DNA from: Phlebotomus papatasi
Taxonomy: Eukaryota; Arthropoda; Insecta; Diptera; Psychodidae
DNA length: 64,000 nucleotides
Assembly: GCF_024763615.1 (NCBI RefSeq)
Contig: NC_077223.1
Span: 100,068,627-100,132,626 of the forward strand
Reading direction: 5' to 3'
Shown: one piece after another, positions 41,733 to 52,560 of the stretch
How the letters are laid out: each line of letters opens with the position of its first letter
Position numbering within the stretch: position 1 is the stretch's first letter
Position numbers and translations under genes: made by a program
Notes under the pieces: generated by a model
Told to the model about the DNA's origin: nothing
Database searches by the model: none
The model's input: the letters and a program-made list of their open reading frames with translations, nothing else

Positions 41733-42941
41733 AAGGGTACGATCAATTTTATACCATAATTTTAAATCAAAAATGTTAATTTTTTTAACTGAAAACCACT
41801 TCTTAATCAAAGCATTTTTTAAGTCAACAAAAAACACTTTGGAAGTCTCTTCGTCAATGGAACTGGATAATCTCACAGCGGAGACAACATAGTCTTTTGT
41901 GTTCCGAAAAGAAGTGTTTCTTTAATAACTAAGCTAATTTATGGGTACCATTGAAATAATGAAAAAAAATCTGTAAATTTCAAATGATTTCTTTCTTTGT
42001 GTAAAATGATGACAGTGGAATAAATCACACCAATTATATGTGAGCTTATCAGTCTGTTAGTGGCAATAAAGATGTTTAATATATGATGTCCGGATGCATT
42101 TAAAAGTTTAGCACTAGTGGTCACATGGCGTTGGAGTGTGGAATATTTCTGGCTGGGTTATTGTTGAGATAAAAATTAAATTATGGAGCAGTTTAGTGAG
42201 CTTCTTTTTTTTCGGTCAGTGGAGCTCTGTGGCCCAAAGAAAAGCCATGAGATCAATTAAGGAGTATTATTGATGACAAATTGGCAGCTGCTCAGACAGT
42301 GAGTCGTCCAGTTATCAGTTGCAACAACTGGACATCGAAGTGATGCACTTTGCACCAATTTTTCCTTATCTAAATGCCAAAAAGGATGGGAGATGGGAAA
42401 GGCCCCGGTGCTGAATGAGGGGATGACCAGGTAGGGCTATGTCACCTCAATGCATTGTCCCCCAGAGGCACAAGACCACAAAGAGTTGGCCATTCTCTTG
42501 TCCAGCTGCGCGTACGCAGTCACTTGATATTAATTACGTTGGCAACGGACAAGAGCGTTGCGTGACGGCCAGAGTCTCGGCGGCCCTCATTGAATAGTGT
42601 CCACCTTTATGGCGCAATTAATAAAAGACCAATAACAAAACGACGAAGGCGTGGTTCATTATTTTTCTCTTACATCGTCATCACTTCTTGAGATCTCGTG
42701 CTCTTTCTCGCCTTGGTTTTTTTTTTTCATCCAAAAGCCCTCCAAGTCGCCCCCTTTGGCAATCTTTTTCTTGGACAGCGCATTTTGCTGAGCTATGCTA
42801 AGCCTCAAGGGAGAAGAAACAACCCGCGAGCAGTAGATGGGACAAAAAGGTCGATCAAGGGGTGCATATCTATGTAAATGGGCTTTGAAAAGCTTCGCAT
42901 GGGAAATCGCCAATAGTCGAAATTAAAAAAAAAAACAAAGT
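41733..42941. other. No gene seen; possible regulatory patch at 42480-42660
   Basis: The sequence is unique. Around 42480-42660 it becomes less AT-rich and carries homeodomain-like cores (TTAATTA at about 42530, TTTATGGC at about 42607, AATTAATAAAAG at about 42617). This would suit an enhancer, but it is inference only. The frame at 42659-42913 (-) has no known domain. Confidence 0.3.
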
Positions 42942-43156
42942 TAGGGTAAGGTGGGGTTGCTTTGAGCAGTGAAGCTACATTGTTGTACGATTTTTTGCAT
43001 ATTTCTAAAGGAAATTCGATTTTACCATAAATTTCGATAGACAAAACAATTCTGGATCTAAGTAAAATAATTATAAGGATCAGCTTCATTTAGAAACAAA
43101 TGAAAAAATCATAAATCAATGTTGCCCCAGAGCTCAAAGTAGCCCCACCTCCCCTA
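42942..43156. mobile_element. TA-flanked TAGGG element, CTACTTTGAGC family
   Basis: The left end is TAGGGTAAGGTGGGGTTGCT and the right end in reverse TAGGGGAGGTGGGGCTACTT. The right arm has GTGGGGCTACTTTGAGC then CTGGGGCAACATTG about 17 bp on. The left arm carries the same two words in changed form. Length is 215 bp. Its relative at 54177-54675 is longer. Confidence 0.85.
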
Positions 43157-43163
43157 TATAAAA

Positions 43164-43197
43164 TATACTAAATATAGTATCCACTATATTTAGTATA
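43164..43197. repeat. Perfect 15-bp-stem AT hairpin
   Basis: TATACTAAATATAGT (43164-43178) and ACTATATTTAGTATA (43183-43197) pair perfectly around ATCC. It starts 7 bp after the TAGGG element and is followed by repeated ATTCCGAAATTTAA. Confidence 0.8.
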
Positions 43198-43289
43198 AAT
43201 TCCGAAATTTAATTCCGTTCCGAAAATTAAATTCCGAAATTTAATTTAAAAAAAAAATAACTAAAAACGGAAACTTATTGTAATTTCGG

Positions 43290-44222
43290 ACAGCTTGTAA
43301 TTTTGGACACTATGAGGGTAAAGTTGGACACAATCCAAAAAAAATTATAAAACTTATGGAATTTTCTTCCAATATTTAATGAATAAAACGTATTCTATCT
43401 AAGTATTTATTCTTTTGTAAAACACTTATGTTAAATTTTGAATTGAATTTCTTTGAATTAAAATTCCTTCTTGAAACTTTAGTGTTGGCAGATAGTGGAC
43501 GGCAAAATAGACCTCTCTTGATTTTTACTCTTTAATTCTTCACGACGACGTTTCGAGGATGAATGTTCGATCAGGTTTCGAATTCGAGGAAAAATCACGT
43601 ACAGGTGGGAAAATTTACTGCTGCACTTCACTTCAACTTTTTTGCAATTTTTCACTGAGATGTTCACCATCCAAAAGGCTGACACAGAATGATAACTTTA
43701 GTGTGAGCAGTCGGTGTGTGAACAAGTCCTTAAATGTAAAATTAGTTTGCATAAATATTTAAAGAAACTATGGAGGACCACCTCTACGAACGAGATGCAG
43801 TGCAAAAAGCCTTGAAAGAGGCTCGGAAAGGTAAGGTAATGTTTGAATCTGGCGGTACTTGAAGTTCCAAAGTTAAATCTCTTTAATGAATTATATGGAA
43901 AATTTCCGAGCTTCTTGGGATATCATAGTTCCTTATCATAAACAGGAAAAGTACTTGATAAGTTAGATTCTTGAAATGAGTAACAATTAATATCCTATTG
44001 AGGTGGATTAGATGTCCAAAATTACAAGAAAAGTGTCCATAATTACAATCAAATTCCTCTACATATGTATTCATTTTTAAACGTATTGTAAGATTACCTA
44101 ATTTTGGATAAAGCAAAGACGATAAACAACTTATTACGGTTTCAAATAAAAATTTATGGAATCTAATGAAAATATTGTAATTTAAACTTTTGGTGCTATT
44201 ATTTACTCTGTCCTAAATTATT
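43290..44222. mobile_element. Diverged TTTGGACA-type element
   Basis: AATTTCGGACAGCTTG and AATTTTGGACACTATG near 43300, and TGTCCAAAATTACAAG, GTGTCCATAATTAC and TCCTAAATTATTATT at 44013-44222, correspond to the arms of the 1072-bp family. The segment 43905-44220 follows 11750-12080 in order. Ends are decayed. It holds a transposase-start remnant (43770-43862). Confidence 0.55.
43770..43862 (+). pseudogene. Pogo-type transposase N-terminal remnant
   Basis: The frame encodes 30 residues: MEDHLYERDAVQKALKEARK, then GK and a few more before a stop. ERDAVQKALKEARKGK parallels ERDAVRNALKGSRKG at 5371-5490 and fits a psq-type helix-turn-helix start. A GTAAGG donor-like site follows AAAG at 43830, so the original coding sequence may have been spliced here. 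Nothing catalytic follows. Confidence 0.5.
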
Positions 44223-44638
44223 ATTAATCGTGTCGAGGCCTAAAATCAAGTTTGTCTGGCCCAAAAACGGACCACGTCTTTCACGTGTTTTTCGACACTC
44301 AATTTAAGCCTTTTGGTGCAAGGATCAGTCAGTCCCCGGGGACTGTCCAGGAGCACCGATTTAGTTACGAAAAAGCCCTAAATACGCGTAGAAGTTCCTT
44401 CCTTGCTCACTGTCATAAATTACAAGCTTCAATCTGGTAAAATAAATTTACTCTATTTCCTGGAACATTAATTAAGGTGTACTAAATTTAGTACAGTCTC
44501 ATTAATTGTAATCTGCAACATATTAAAGCAAGTCCTAACTTCAGCTATCTAATTTCCTGGTTTAGAAAATAAAAATAGGTCATATTGTTAAGAATTTCAC
44601 CTAATATCGTCTATCTATACCTTGGAAAATCAATTTGT

Positions 44639-44905
44639 TATGGCTCCGGCACACCTTTTAGATCAGGAAAATTTCATGAAGTTGAAATTCGAACCCCTTT
44701 CTTTCTCGCATGTTTTGCATATATCCATCTCATTCTCTCGCACTCTTCTTCTTCTTTTAAACATCACACCAAATTCAATTTAGCTCAATCGAATTCGATA
44801 TGAGAAAGAATGAGATAGTCATACGCAAAACATGTGAGAAAGAAAGGGATGCAAATTTCGACTTCATGAAATTTTCCTGATCTAAAAGGTGTGCCGAAGC
44901 CATTA
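44639..44905. mobile_element. GGTGTGCCGGAGC element, copy 3
   Basis: TGGCTCCGGCACACCTTTTA at the left and TAAAAGGTGTGCCGAAGCCA at the right are the best-kept ends of the family, with inner arms GATCAGGAAAATTTCATGAA. Length is about 264 bp between TA or near-TA flanks. A central palindromic stretch (AATTCAATTTAGCTCAATCG) is shared with copy 1. Confidence 0.85.
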
Positions 44906-46437
44906 GATTTGATGAATCTAAAAATCGAAATTTAAGTAATGCTGAAAAAAACTTTGGAATTTGTTTACAGAACTCAAGCTTCGGACAATTTAATTTTTTC
45001 TCAATGTTCCTTATGGATTTCCATAGCTGTTTTCTGAAAATTTGAGGTATGGGACTTGCTATTAAAATATGATATTGTAATGAGTCAAAATCATTTGTAA
45101 CGCGTTGAAAAAAATGGAGTGTCCGAAGGTAGCGCGCTTTCCCCTATGAGTTATGATGCTTTATCATTATTATCCCTCCGCGCTCCAGATATTTCCCCCT
45201 TGAAACTGATCTCTTTCACCTCTCGTACCAATATAATTGGCGATTTAATAAGTGTTCCAACATTGTGGTATGAAGAGAATACCTCCATGGACAACGTCCA
45301 ATTTCACATCCCAATATCGTGTTCAGTCCACAGGTTCCCATCTTCAATGGTGTTACCACTGAAGGTATCCCGAGTGTCGCACAAGAGGAGCACACTTGTC
45401 CACGATAACAAGGTATAAACTGCGACCTGTGGCACAAAAAAGCAAAGATGGCTGGGTATAATTGTGGCGCCGTCGTATCAAATGTTATGTTGCTATAGGT
45501 ATTTACGGGGGACAAGATGGCGCTTGCACAAGAAAACTAGTTTCCCTTATCTTCCGATTCGTTGTCCATGGACGCGGGATTTTTGTCCTTTGATTGAGCC
45601 GCATAACCACGGATCGTCCTACCCAAAACAACATCAACAGAAAAAAAGTCCATAACACCGCCAAGAAGGTTGATTCGACTGTGAAGAATTTTTATTTCAA
45701 CAAAAAAAAACCCTTTACCTCTTCCCTTCAAATCTTCTTCATTCTTTCCAATATAAATTACAAGCCGATGAATGTTTTTCTTCTGCAATGCTTTTCCAGC
45801 CCACAACCACTTATCGCATTTCTGGTGAGATTCAATTTTTGGCACTAAAATCCAGACAACACCATGAAGCACGATATTTATCGTTTTGTTAATTCTTTTT
45901 ACACCAAAAAGCGGTGTTTCGTTGCCTTTCAAAGGGTTCAGATTTCTTCTGGATTTTTCTTTTGGTTTGACGTAAAAGGTACCAAAAGGACAGATCCAAA
46001 GAAGAATCCACCAAAAACACCCTGATTTCAGCCTTTGGGCTTTTTTTCTTGTCATCCAAGAGAGAGATATGGAAAAGGTGTGTAAGATGAATTAAAAAGC
46101 CAAACCCCAAAGGCTATTTATCTCACAAGAGAGCTAATTAATTTGTGACAAAAATTTAGTGTAGTGATCTCTTTAGAGTTGAAAACACTAAAATGGTATT
46201 TGGCACACTCTTGGATATGGGTTTGGTTAATCGGTATCTCAAAGGTATTTTTGGACCACAAGAAAAATACCTTTTGGTTTAAACATTCCGATTGCTAGTT
46301 GCATGTACAATATTAAAAAAAAAAAACATTTTAAGCAAATAAAGAGAAATTTTTGAAAAATTACACCATTACACAGAATAATTTATTTAATTATTTTATT
46401 ATAAGTTCTAGTCTCTGTGCAATTTTAAAATCAGCTG
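44906..46437. other. No convincing gene; one long frame at 45537-46055 (-)
   Basis: A 172-codon frame on the minus strand (46055 to 45537) has no domain I recognise. Its composition is Lys-rich where the plus strand is T-rich. Its last 40 codons (near DVVLGRTIRGYAAQSKDKNP) look somewhat more gene-like than the rest. An overlapping plus-strand frame lies at 45594-45848. I treat it as unsupported rather than as a gene. The remainder is unique sequence. Confidence 0.35.
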
Positions 46438-46657
46438 TAGGAGAAGGCTTTCAAGCTTTGCATACATCCTGGCTTTGAGTACTTCAATTTTTTCCCAAAT
46501 TCCTTTAATGAATCTGACCTATGGCAATTTATTTTAATAGGTATTATTAAAACACATATTTCCTAAAGAAAATTAAGTCAGATTTATTAAAGGAAAATGG
46601 GAATAATATGAATTGTTCAAAACCAGAGCGTGTGCGAAGCCTGAAAGCCTTCTCCTA
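46438..46657. mobile_element. TA-flanked TAGGAGAAGGCTTTCA element
   Basis: TAGGAGAAGGCTTTCAAGCT at the left mirrors AGCCTGAAAGCCTTCTCCTA at the right. The inner arms CATACATCCTGGC and CCAGAGCGTGTGCG are also partly inverted. Length is 220 bp, the same as many TAGGG elements. Its terminus also occurs twice at 7119-7410. Confidence 0.8.
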
Positions 46658-46867
46658 ATCTAGTATATTATAAAATTAAGAGGCTTTTATAAAGAATCTA
46701 ACACGTGAAGTACATATCCCAAATTTTAAAATAGTAAATACGATATCGAACACTTTTTCAATGATTTATTCATGATTTTACCTTAAAATTAAAAAAAAAA
46801 ACTGAAAGAATTGGTGATTTATAAAAGAAAAAAATATATAAAACAAAATAACTGAATATTTTAGTTG

Positions 46868-47274
46868 TAGGGTAAGTGTGCCAAATTCCGGCCAGCTTGC
46901 AATTTCGGCCACATTTTTTGTTCCTCGAATTTCCATAAATTTTTAGTTTTTGGATACTCTTGGATTGTACAATGCAAAAAAATAACAAAAAATGTCGCTT
47001 CGACGAGCAAGATGATCTGAAAAAGATATTTAAAGAATTCTGGAAGGGCAAGGAACTATGAGAATGAAGGTGACCGAAATAGGCCACCAGTGCTATGTCT
47101 ACATTTCTGTTCATTTTAAAATGTATTAAGAATGATTTTAGAGAAAATAAAGATGATAAATTGTCTGCAAGCTTCCAAGCAATATTCCTCAATTATTATT
47201 AAAAATATTACATTTCAAACTTGAGACTTTGTCGCTTGCATGCAACTATGCCGAAATTTGGCACACTTACCCTA
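46868..47274. mobile_element. TA-flanked TAGGG element, AATTTCGGCCA family, short copy
   Basis: TAGGGTAAGTGTGCCAAATT at the left and AATTTGGCACACTTACCCTA at the right. Words at the left are AAATTCCGGCCA then AATTTCGGCCA at a 17-bp pitch. A 407-bp internally deleted relative of 31700-32680, keeping a transposase-start remnant. Confidence 0.88.
46972..47061 (+). pseudogene. Pogo-type transposase N-terminal remnant
   Basis: The ATG at 46972 opens a 29-residue frame. Its CRFDEQDDLKKIFKEFWKGK aligns with HRFYKK...DYMEKALEEFRKGK at 32174-32280, residue by residue across the first helix of the psq-type domain. A stop follows at once. Confidence 0.5.
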
Positions 47275-47717
47275 TAAGTAATAATTAGCGGTATTAGCTG
47301 AGATTCTTAATTTTTAAAAATTTTATCAATAAAAAGAAGGAAGAACTAATTTAAATATAGAATATATTTCTTTTTTTTATAATATTTTTACAGAAATTTA
47401 CGAGATTTCTAGGAATTTTTTTTAACGACAATAATAAAGTAATTGGCCTCTATATTTCCTAGACATACACAGAAAATTATAATAAAAATAATAATATAGG
47501 TTTGGCTCTGTATGCTATATCGGACACCAAGTTTCTCTTTTGTTAAGTCCCTTGTCCTTCCGAAACTCTTCCAAGGATTTTTCTACAGCCGTTCGTTCAT
47601 TGTGCAACCTCTAAAAATTAAGAAAAAAATAGAAATAATTTTTTTTAACAAAAGAAGTGTCCGATATTGCAATCTGTTTGAAATTGGACCATTCCTAAAA
47701 AAAATACAATAAAGCTT

Positions 47718-48789
47718 TAGGGTAAGGGCTCATAATTTTGACTAGTCTGCTTATAAGCATCGATGTTCCAAGTTTGAAGTGCGATATTTTCAATACTTAT
47801 TGACTTTTTTTGTTACTCTCTTTTCAGAAGGGTTATTTAGAAACTTGGCAAGCTATTTATCGTCTTATTTTTACTAAAATTAGTTTTAATACGTTTAAAA
47901 ATGAATTGATATATAGAGGTGAATTTGACTCTTATTTTGGACAACTTGGTTATTAATTTGGACGACTTGGCTGTAAATTTGGACAGCTAATCCGCCTCAA
48001 CAGGATGCCCATTGTTCTTCATTTCATGAACCAATCTTACCAAGTCATCTTCCTGTTCATGTAAGGGAACCGTGGAATGTCACAAGAATCCCCGAAACTT
48101 TCCATATCATTCATTGAAGTGAGTTGACTTCTGTACTCCAAGTACGTACGGATTTGCTTATTCCCTGGCCTTTCCGGGAGCCTTTCAAGGCATTTCTCGC
48201 TACATCTCTTTCGTAGACATGATGCTTCTTTGTTTGTCCAGGCATTTGTCCAACCTAGTCATCACAAAAGCTAAAACTTCACGAAATTTCGTGAGAAAAA
48301 CACCTGTCCAAAATAAGGAGTATCACCTCACTGGTAAAATGTCTTTCAAAATTTCCCATTTTTCACACGAAAAATCTAATTCACAAGGCAAATCTCACTT
48401 CAGGTCAAACGCACAAATCACTATTAACGTGAATCAACACAATATTCAATGAATATTCAATAATATCAGTCAAAAAAAGCGAACAAACATTGTTAGTACT
48501 TTACCACAGCTAAATAAGACTGAAGTAAACACGAAGTTCTGCCATATTTCTCGTAAGCAATTGCTCACACTGAATTTTCAACAAAGGAATTTTAACTCAA
48601 ATCATATTCAAAATTTAACGTATTTAGTGTTAAAATCTTCTAAAAAGAACAAATATTGAGATAGAATTAATTATTCATCAAATATTGGAATAAAAATCCA
48701 TGATTTTAATAAATTTATTTTTAGTGTCCAATTTTATCCTCAAAGTGTCCAAAATAAGAAACTGGACAAAATTATGAGCCTTTCCCCTA
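47718..48789. mobile_element. TA-flanked TAGGG element, TTTGGACA family, copy 2
   Basis: Same length (1072 bp), orientation and order as 4975-6046. Ends are TAGGGTAAGGGCTCATAATT and ATTATGAGCCTTTCCCCTA. It keeps the internal words (TATTTTGGACAACTTGG, AATTTGGACAGCTAATCC, CACCTGTCCAAAATAAGG). Differences are mostly single bases. The small plus-strand frame at 48219-48452 is the antisense side of the transposase remnant. Confidence 0.88.
48111..48230 (-). pseudogene. Pogo-type transposase N-terminal remnant without start codon
   Basis: It is the counterpart of 5371-5490 and also 40 codons long, with AAG in place of the ATG. The core ERDVARNALKGSRKGQG is kept, so both copies descend from one source that already lacked the rest of the gene. 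Confidence 0.5.
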
Positions 48790-50044
48790 GAACTAACTTT
48801 GTCCACTAGAAAAGGTACCTTCTTTCCACATTCATACTTATTTTCAACCCTAAATCTGAAGTTTGATCTATAACTGTTCGCAGTACATCAAAAATATGTT
48901 TGCAATTGGTTTTAAAGATTTGACAATGGTGTTTCAGTGAGATTGACGATGTCTTTTGTTCGCGAACCTAATTAGTCTGGGTTGTGCATGAATTGCCGCG
49001 TGTTCTTTTATGATAAATGAGGAAAATCAATGGGATGTGCTATGAGTGGCTATAATCCACTCGCAGACTTTGCTGGAAAATGCCACAATTCAGTGGCTGA
49101 GGCGAGACAACGACAAACTTCCAAAGGGATTTCGGTGCTAACAAGTCTAACAGAAAAAGTCACACAATATTAATGGATCTAAGATGACTTTTGAGATTTT
49201 TTTTTCCTGGTCTTGCCTCCTCCATCGTCTCTCTTACGTGGATCTAGTTGAAAGAACATTGAAGTTAACTAAGAGTAATGCATGTTCCATTCTCTTCTCT
49301 GTCTTCTGGGTTGAAATTGTGTAAAGATAACGTTTGCCACCATCTCCATGGGTCTGATGCTTAAGTTGGAAGTTCCTTGGAGTGGCACAAGAAAGACAGA
49401 GAGCGAAAAAAATATATCGACTTCGACAAACACTGAAATAACGATAAAAATATAATATAACAACGACGATTCACGTTATTTTCTCTTTCTCATTCCTCTA
49501 AACTTTTTTTTTCACCATCCATCCTCCAGGGTATATAGCATTGGTGTTTGTTAGCATTTTCTCCAATTACAGAAATGTATGTTTGTTTGTTTCGTCAAAG
49601 GCAAGTCAAAGAAGTAGTTTTAGATCGTCTCGATGAGCGACAAGTCACGTTTGTATGTCCAAACTCTCCATGAGAAGATACATATTACTTCTTTGAAATT
49701 TTTCTTCACCATCCAGTCCTTTTTGCAAATCAAAAGGATTCCTCGTCAATTTATTCCACCAAGAAGTATCTTCAACTGAGAGTAACAAAGTTGCAAGAAT
49801 TTTTTATTTGCTTAGAACTATACAATATGCTCCGGCGCCATTTTTATGGAAAATGCAGAAGAAGAAACCACCTTGTTTTTGGTTAGAACAATGAGAAATT
49901 CTATATTCTTTCGCGCCTCAATGAATAAAATTTGACCATTTTGGTGTTGACAATTTTTTACATGTCTCCGTTGCAAGTTGAAAAGGATCCAGGGTTGTAC
50001 TTGGCTTTTTGGAAAGCTTTTAAACTTGATAATTTCATAGTTCT
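48790..50044. other. No gene seen
   Basis: Unique AT-rich sequence with scattered short frames only. No repeat boundary until the CACTGAGA element at 50045. Confidence 0.45.
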
Positions 50045-50301
50045 TACACTGAGAAAAAAAACGGGGGTGCGATTACCTTTTTTCCTTATAACTTTAACAC
50101 TTTTTAGGTGTAAAAATATATCAATGTTTTTTAATGCTAATTTTACACCTTTTTAAGGGCAAAATAACATGAAAAAGGGTAACTTTCACCCCCAATATAC
50201 CTAAAAAGGGTAATATTTACACCGATTTTGGATCAATACTGCAGGGTAAAATAAACATGTCCGGAATGTTATTTTAACTTTTTCGGATTTCTCTCAGTGT
50301 A
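50045..50301 (+). mobile_element. TA-flanked CACTGAGA element (family H), copy 2
   Basis: TA-CACTGAGAAAAAAAACGG at the left and TTTCTCTCAGTG-TA at the right. The interior shares TTTTTAGGTGTAAAAATATA, CAATACTGCAGGGTAAAATA and CCGGAATGTTATTTTAACTT with the copies at 11208 and 55876. Length is 257 bp. Confidence 0.88.
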
Positions 50302-50326
50302 TCATAAAGAAAGTTTTGCTTTTATG

Positions 50327-50545
50327 TAAAGGAAAGTACTCTCCCTTCGAGCGTTCATGCCTTCGAAGAATGTAAAATTTCTTTTGTTTTCTTAAGACAC
50401 TTACACATATTTATCACATAATTATCAAAAATTGAATATAATCTAACTAATATTTACTAGAAATGTGTAATTTTCTTAGGAAAAATAAAAGAAAATTCAC
50501 ATTATTCGAAGGCATGAACGTTCGAAGGGAGAGTACATTCCCCTA
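50327..50545. mobile_element. TA-flanked TAGGG element, CCTTCGAA family, copy 1
   Basis: GTACTCTCCCTTCGAGC then GTTCATGCCTTCGAAGA in the left arm, with the CCTTCGA word at a 16-bp pitch, mirrored in the right arm by ATTCGAAGGCATGAACG and TTCGAAGGGAGAGTAC. The left terminus is mutated (TAAAGGAAA). Copies at 59162 and 63656. Confidence 0.87.
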
Positions 50546-51694
50546 AATGAGTTTCACTTCATTTTATTTTGTGAAAGATAGTACAGGTTTTTGAACTGCT
50601 TAACGTGTGAAAAATTTGAATTTGACAGCAAATTGCGTAATTAAATTTTTGTTACGAAGTTTTCACAAATTTGTCAAAAGAATGGTTATTTAAATTATAT
50701 TGAGCTTTGAACTTTAAACTGATTGAAAAAACTCACAAATGAAAAAATGCCATGAAATAATTTCCACTAGAGAGATGCTGCATACTCTGTGAGAACTATG
50801 AAACGTCATATTGACAATTGGAATACTTTATGTCAGAATGTTTCAGTCCAACTTTCAGTTTGTCCGATATTTCACACTGTCCGACTTTTAGCAAATTAGA
50901 CTGCGTGGTTTAAAGTCTCACTCCAACTTTTCTTGCTTTCTGGAAATGTGGTAGCTAAATTGTTTTTTTTTTTTGGGCTTTAGAAATGTTGTTACTTTTT
51001 AGTTACCAAAGCTCGGAATTGACAGAATGAAGATAAGCTCTTGAATCCGAAAAGCTACTTGTAAATTTGAAGAAAGCTCAAGATAGTTAATTTCGAAATA
51101 AAGAATTTCAGTATAGTAACTTCAATGAATCCTAATGTCCTGTAAAAGCATGGTAATTTTATTTAAAATTTCTCTTTCCAAATAAAATTCAGTTCGCTCC
51201 ATTCAGTTCGCTCACATTAGAGATGGCAAATTTCATGAAATTTCACGTTTTTCCGCCTAATGTAGATGGCGACTACGGTGAAATTTCATGAAATCTGACG
51301 TCGTTTGATTCTCCAAAAGTGTCTTTGCTAAAATTTTCATTGATGTTCGAAAAAGTCAAAAAGAATTTCGAATTTTGCTAAAATGTCGTTCAAGTTTATA
51401 AAAATTTATGAAAGATCACAATAAAAAGCTTTCAAATAAGTTACTCAGTAATTATGAAGAAATTTTGCGATAAAACAGGAATATTAGAAGCCTTGTTGCT
51501 CTAAATACCCCCATAACGGAACAAAAGCTAACACATTGTCTGGTGTATTGACCGTTTTCCTATCTGTAAATAAAAATATTATTTCTTTGGCTTTCGAAAC
51601 TGATCTTCGAATCTTTTATCTCTTGGGATAATCCTGTTTCTGAGCACTCGCATAGAGCTTTTCTCTGGTTCAAAATTGTATATCTTTCTGTACA
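50546..51694. other. No gene seen; small inverted repeat at 51225-51300
   Basis: AAATTTCATGAAATTTCACG and GTGAAATTTCATGAAATCTG face each other around 51228-51297, with a GCCTAATGTAGATGGCGAC centre. Otherwise unique AT-rich sequence. Confidence 0.45.
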
Positions 51695-51913
51695 TAGGGG
51701 AAACTGGGGCAGTAGTAAACACGGGGTAGTTGTAAACACTGATACTTATCTCTACTTTACTTCGAATTATGTCGACCATAGTTGTTCAAGGAGCAAAAAT
51801 TCCTATACTATCTATAAATTCATATAGGTCTCGTTCTCTGATACTCAATATTTAATTAAAAACATCGCAATGTTTACAGTACCCCGTGTTTACTACTGCC
51901 CCAGTTTCCCCTA
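51695..51913. mobile_element. TA-flanked TAGGG element, AGTAGTAAACAC family
   Basis: The left arm has TAGGGGAAACT followed by two 17-bp units, GGGGCAGTAGTAAACAC and GGGGTAGTTGTAAACAC. The right arm repeats both in reverse (TGTTTACAGTACCCC, GTGTTTACTACTGCCCC). The terminus and the interior match 27819-28033, but all four words differ from it in the same way. Length is 219 bp. Confidence 0.9.
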
Positions 51914-52099
51914 AATTTTCTCCAAAATAACTTTATCTTTGAAATATTTTCGAAAATTTACCGTACTATCACACTAGGATTTTTTCAATTTGTAAATTCA
52001 ATTTAATTTTCAGATGAATTGTTCCAATGCGTTATTTTGCACTAAAAACCAATGAAATTGATAGATCTTCACTTATTTATTAATAAAAACTAATACTTG

Positions 52100-52440
52100 G
52101 ACCAGAAAAACCTGTTTAAATATGTTAAAATAGCATAAATGTGGTTGCTCAAATAAATATGAATTCAGAAAATTAAAATGTTAAAATTGCTCAATTATTT
52201 CAATTTTATTGCAGTTAAACAAGTAGTCTTTATTAAATTTATTTACTCGTAATTAATATTATTTGAATAACGTTAAAATAAATAAATAAATAAACTAATA
52301 TGTTTAAAATAGCATAAATGTGGTTGCTCAAATAAATATGAATTCAGCAAATTAAAATGTTAAAATTACTCAATAATTTCATTTTTATTGCAGTTAAACA
52401 AGTAGTCCTTTGAAAAAAAAATGTTGTTATTAAATTTATT
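52100..52440 (+). repeat. Tandem duplication of about 178 bp
   Basis: AGCATAAATGTGGTTGCTCA, ATATGAATTCAG and TTGCAGTTAAACAAGTAGTC occur in both units, which start at about 52121 and 52299. An AATA run (AATAAATAAATAAATAAAC) lies at the junction. Confidence 0.85.
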
Positions 52441-52502
52441 TAATGAAAATCACGTAATTAATATTATTTGTGGCGAAAATATAAGATAATTACAGTGTTT
52501 TA

Positions 52503-52560
52503 GTGTAAAATTAACATTTCCGGAATGTTATTTTGACTTTTTCGGATTTCTCTCAGTGTA
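52503..52560 (+). repeat. Fragment of the CACTGAGA element (family H)
   Basis: GTGTAAAATTAACATTTCCG, GAATGTTATTTTGAC and TTTCGGATTTCTCTCAGTG-TA match the last 57 bp of 55876-56132. The rest is missing. Confidence 0.8.

Noticed and set aside
45537..46055. A 172-codon minus-strand frame as a gene
   Set aside because: No recognised domain, composition follows strand bias, an overlapping frame exists on the other strand, and no splice or regulatory context supports it.
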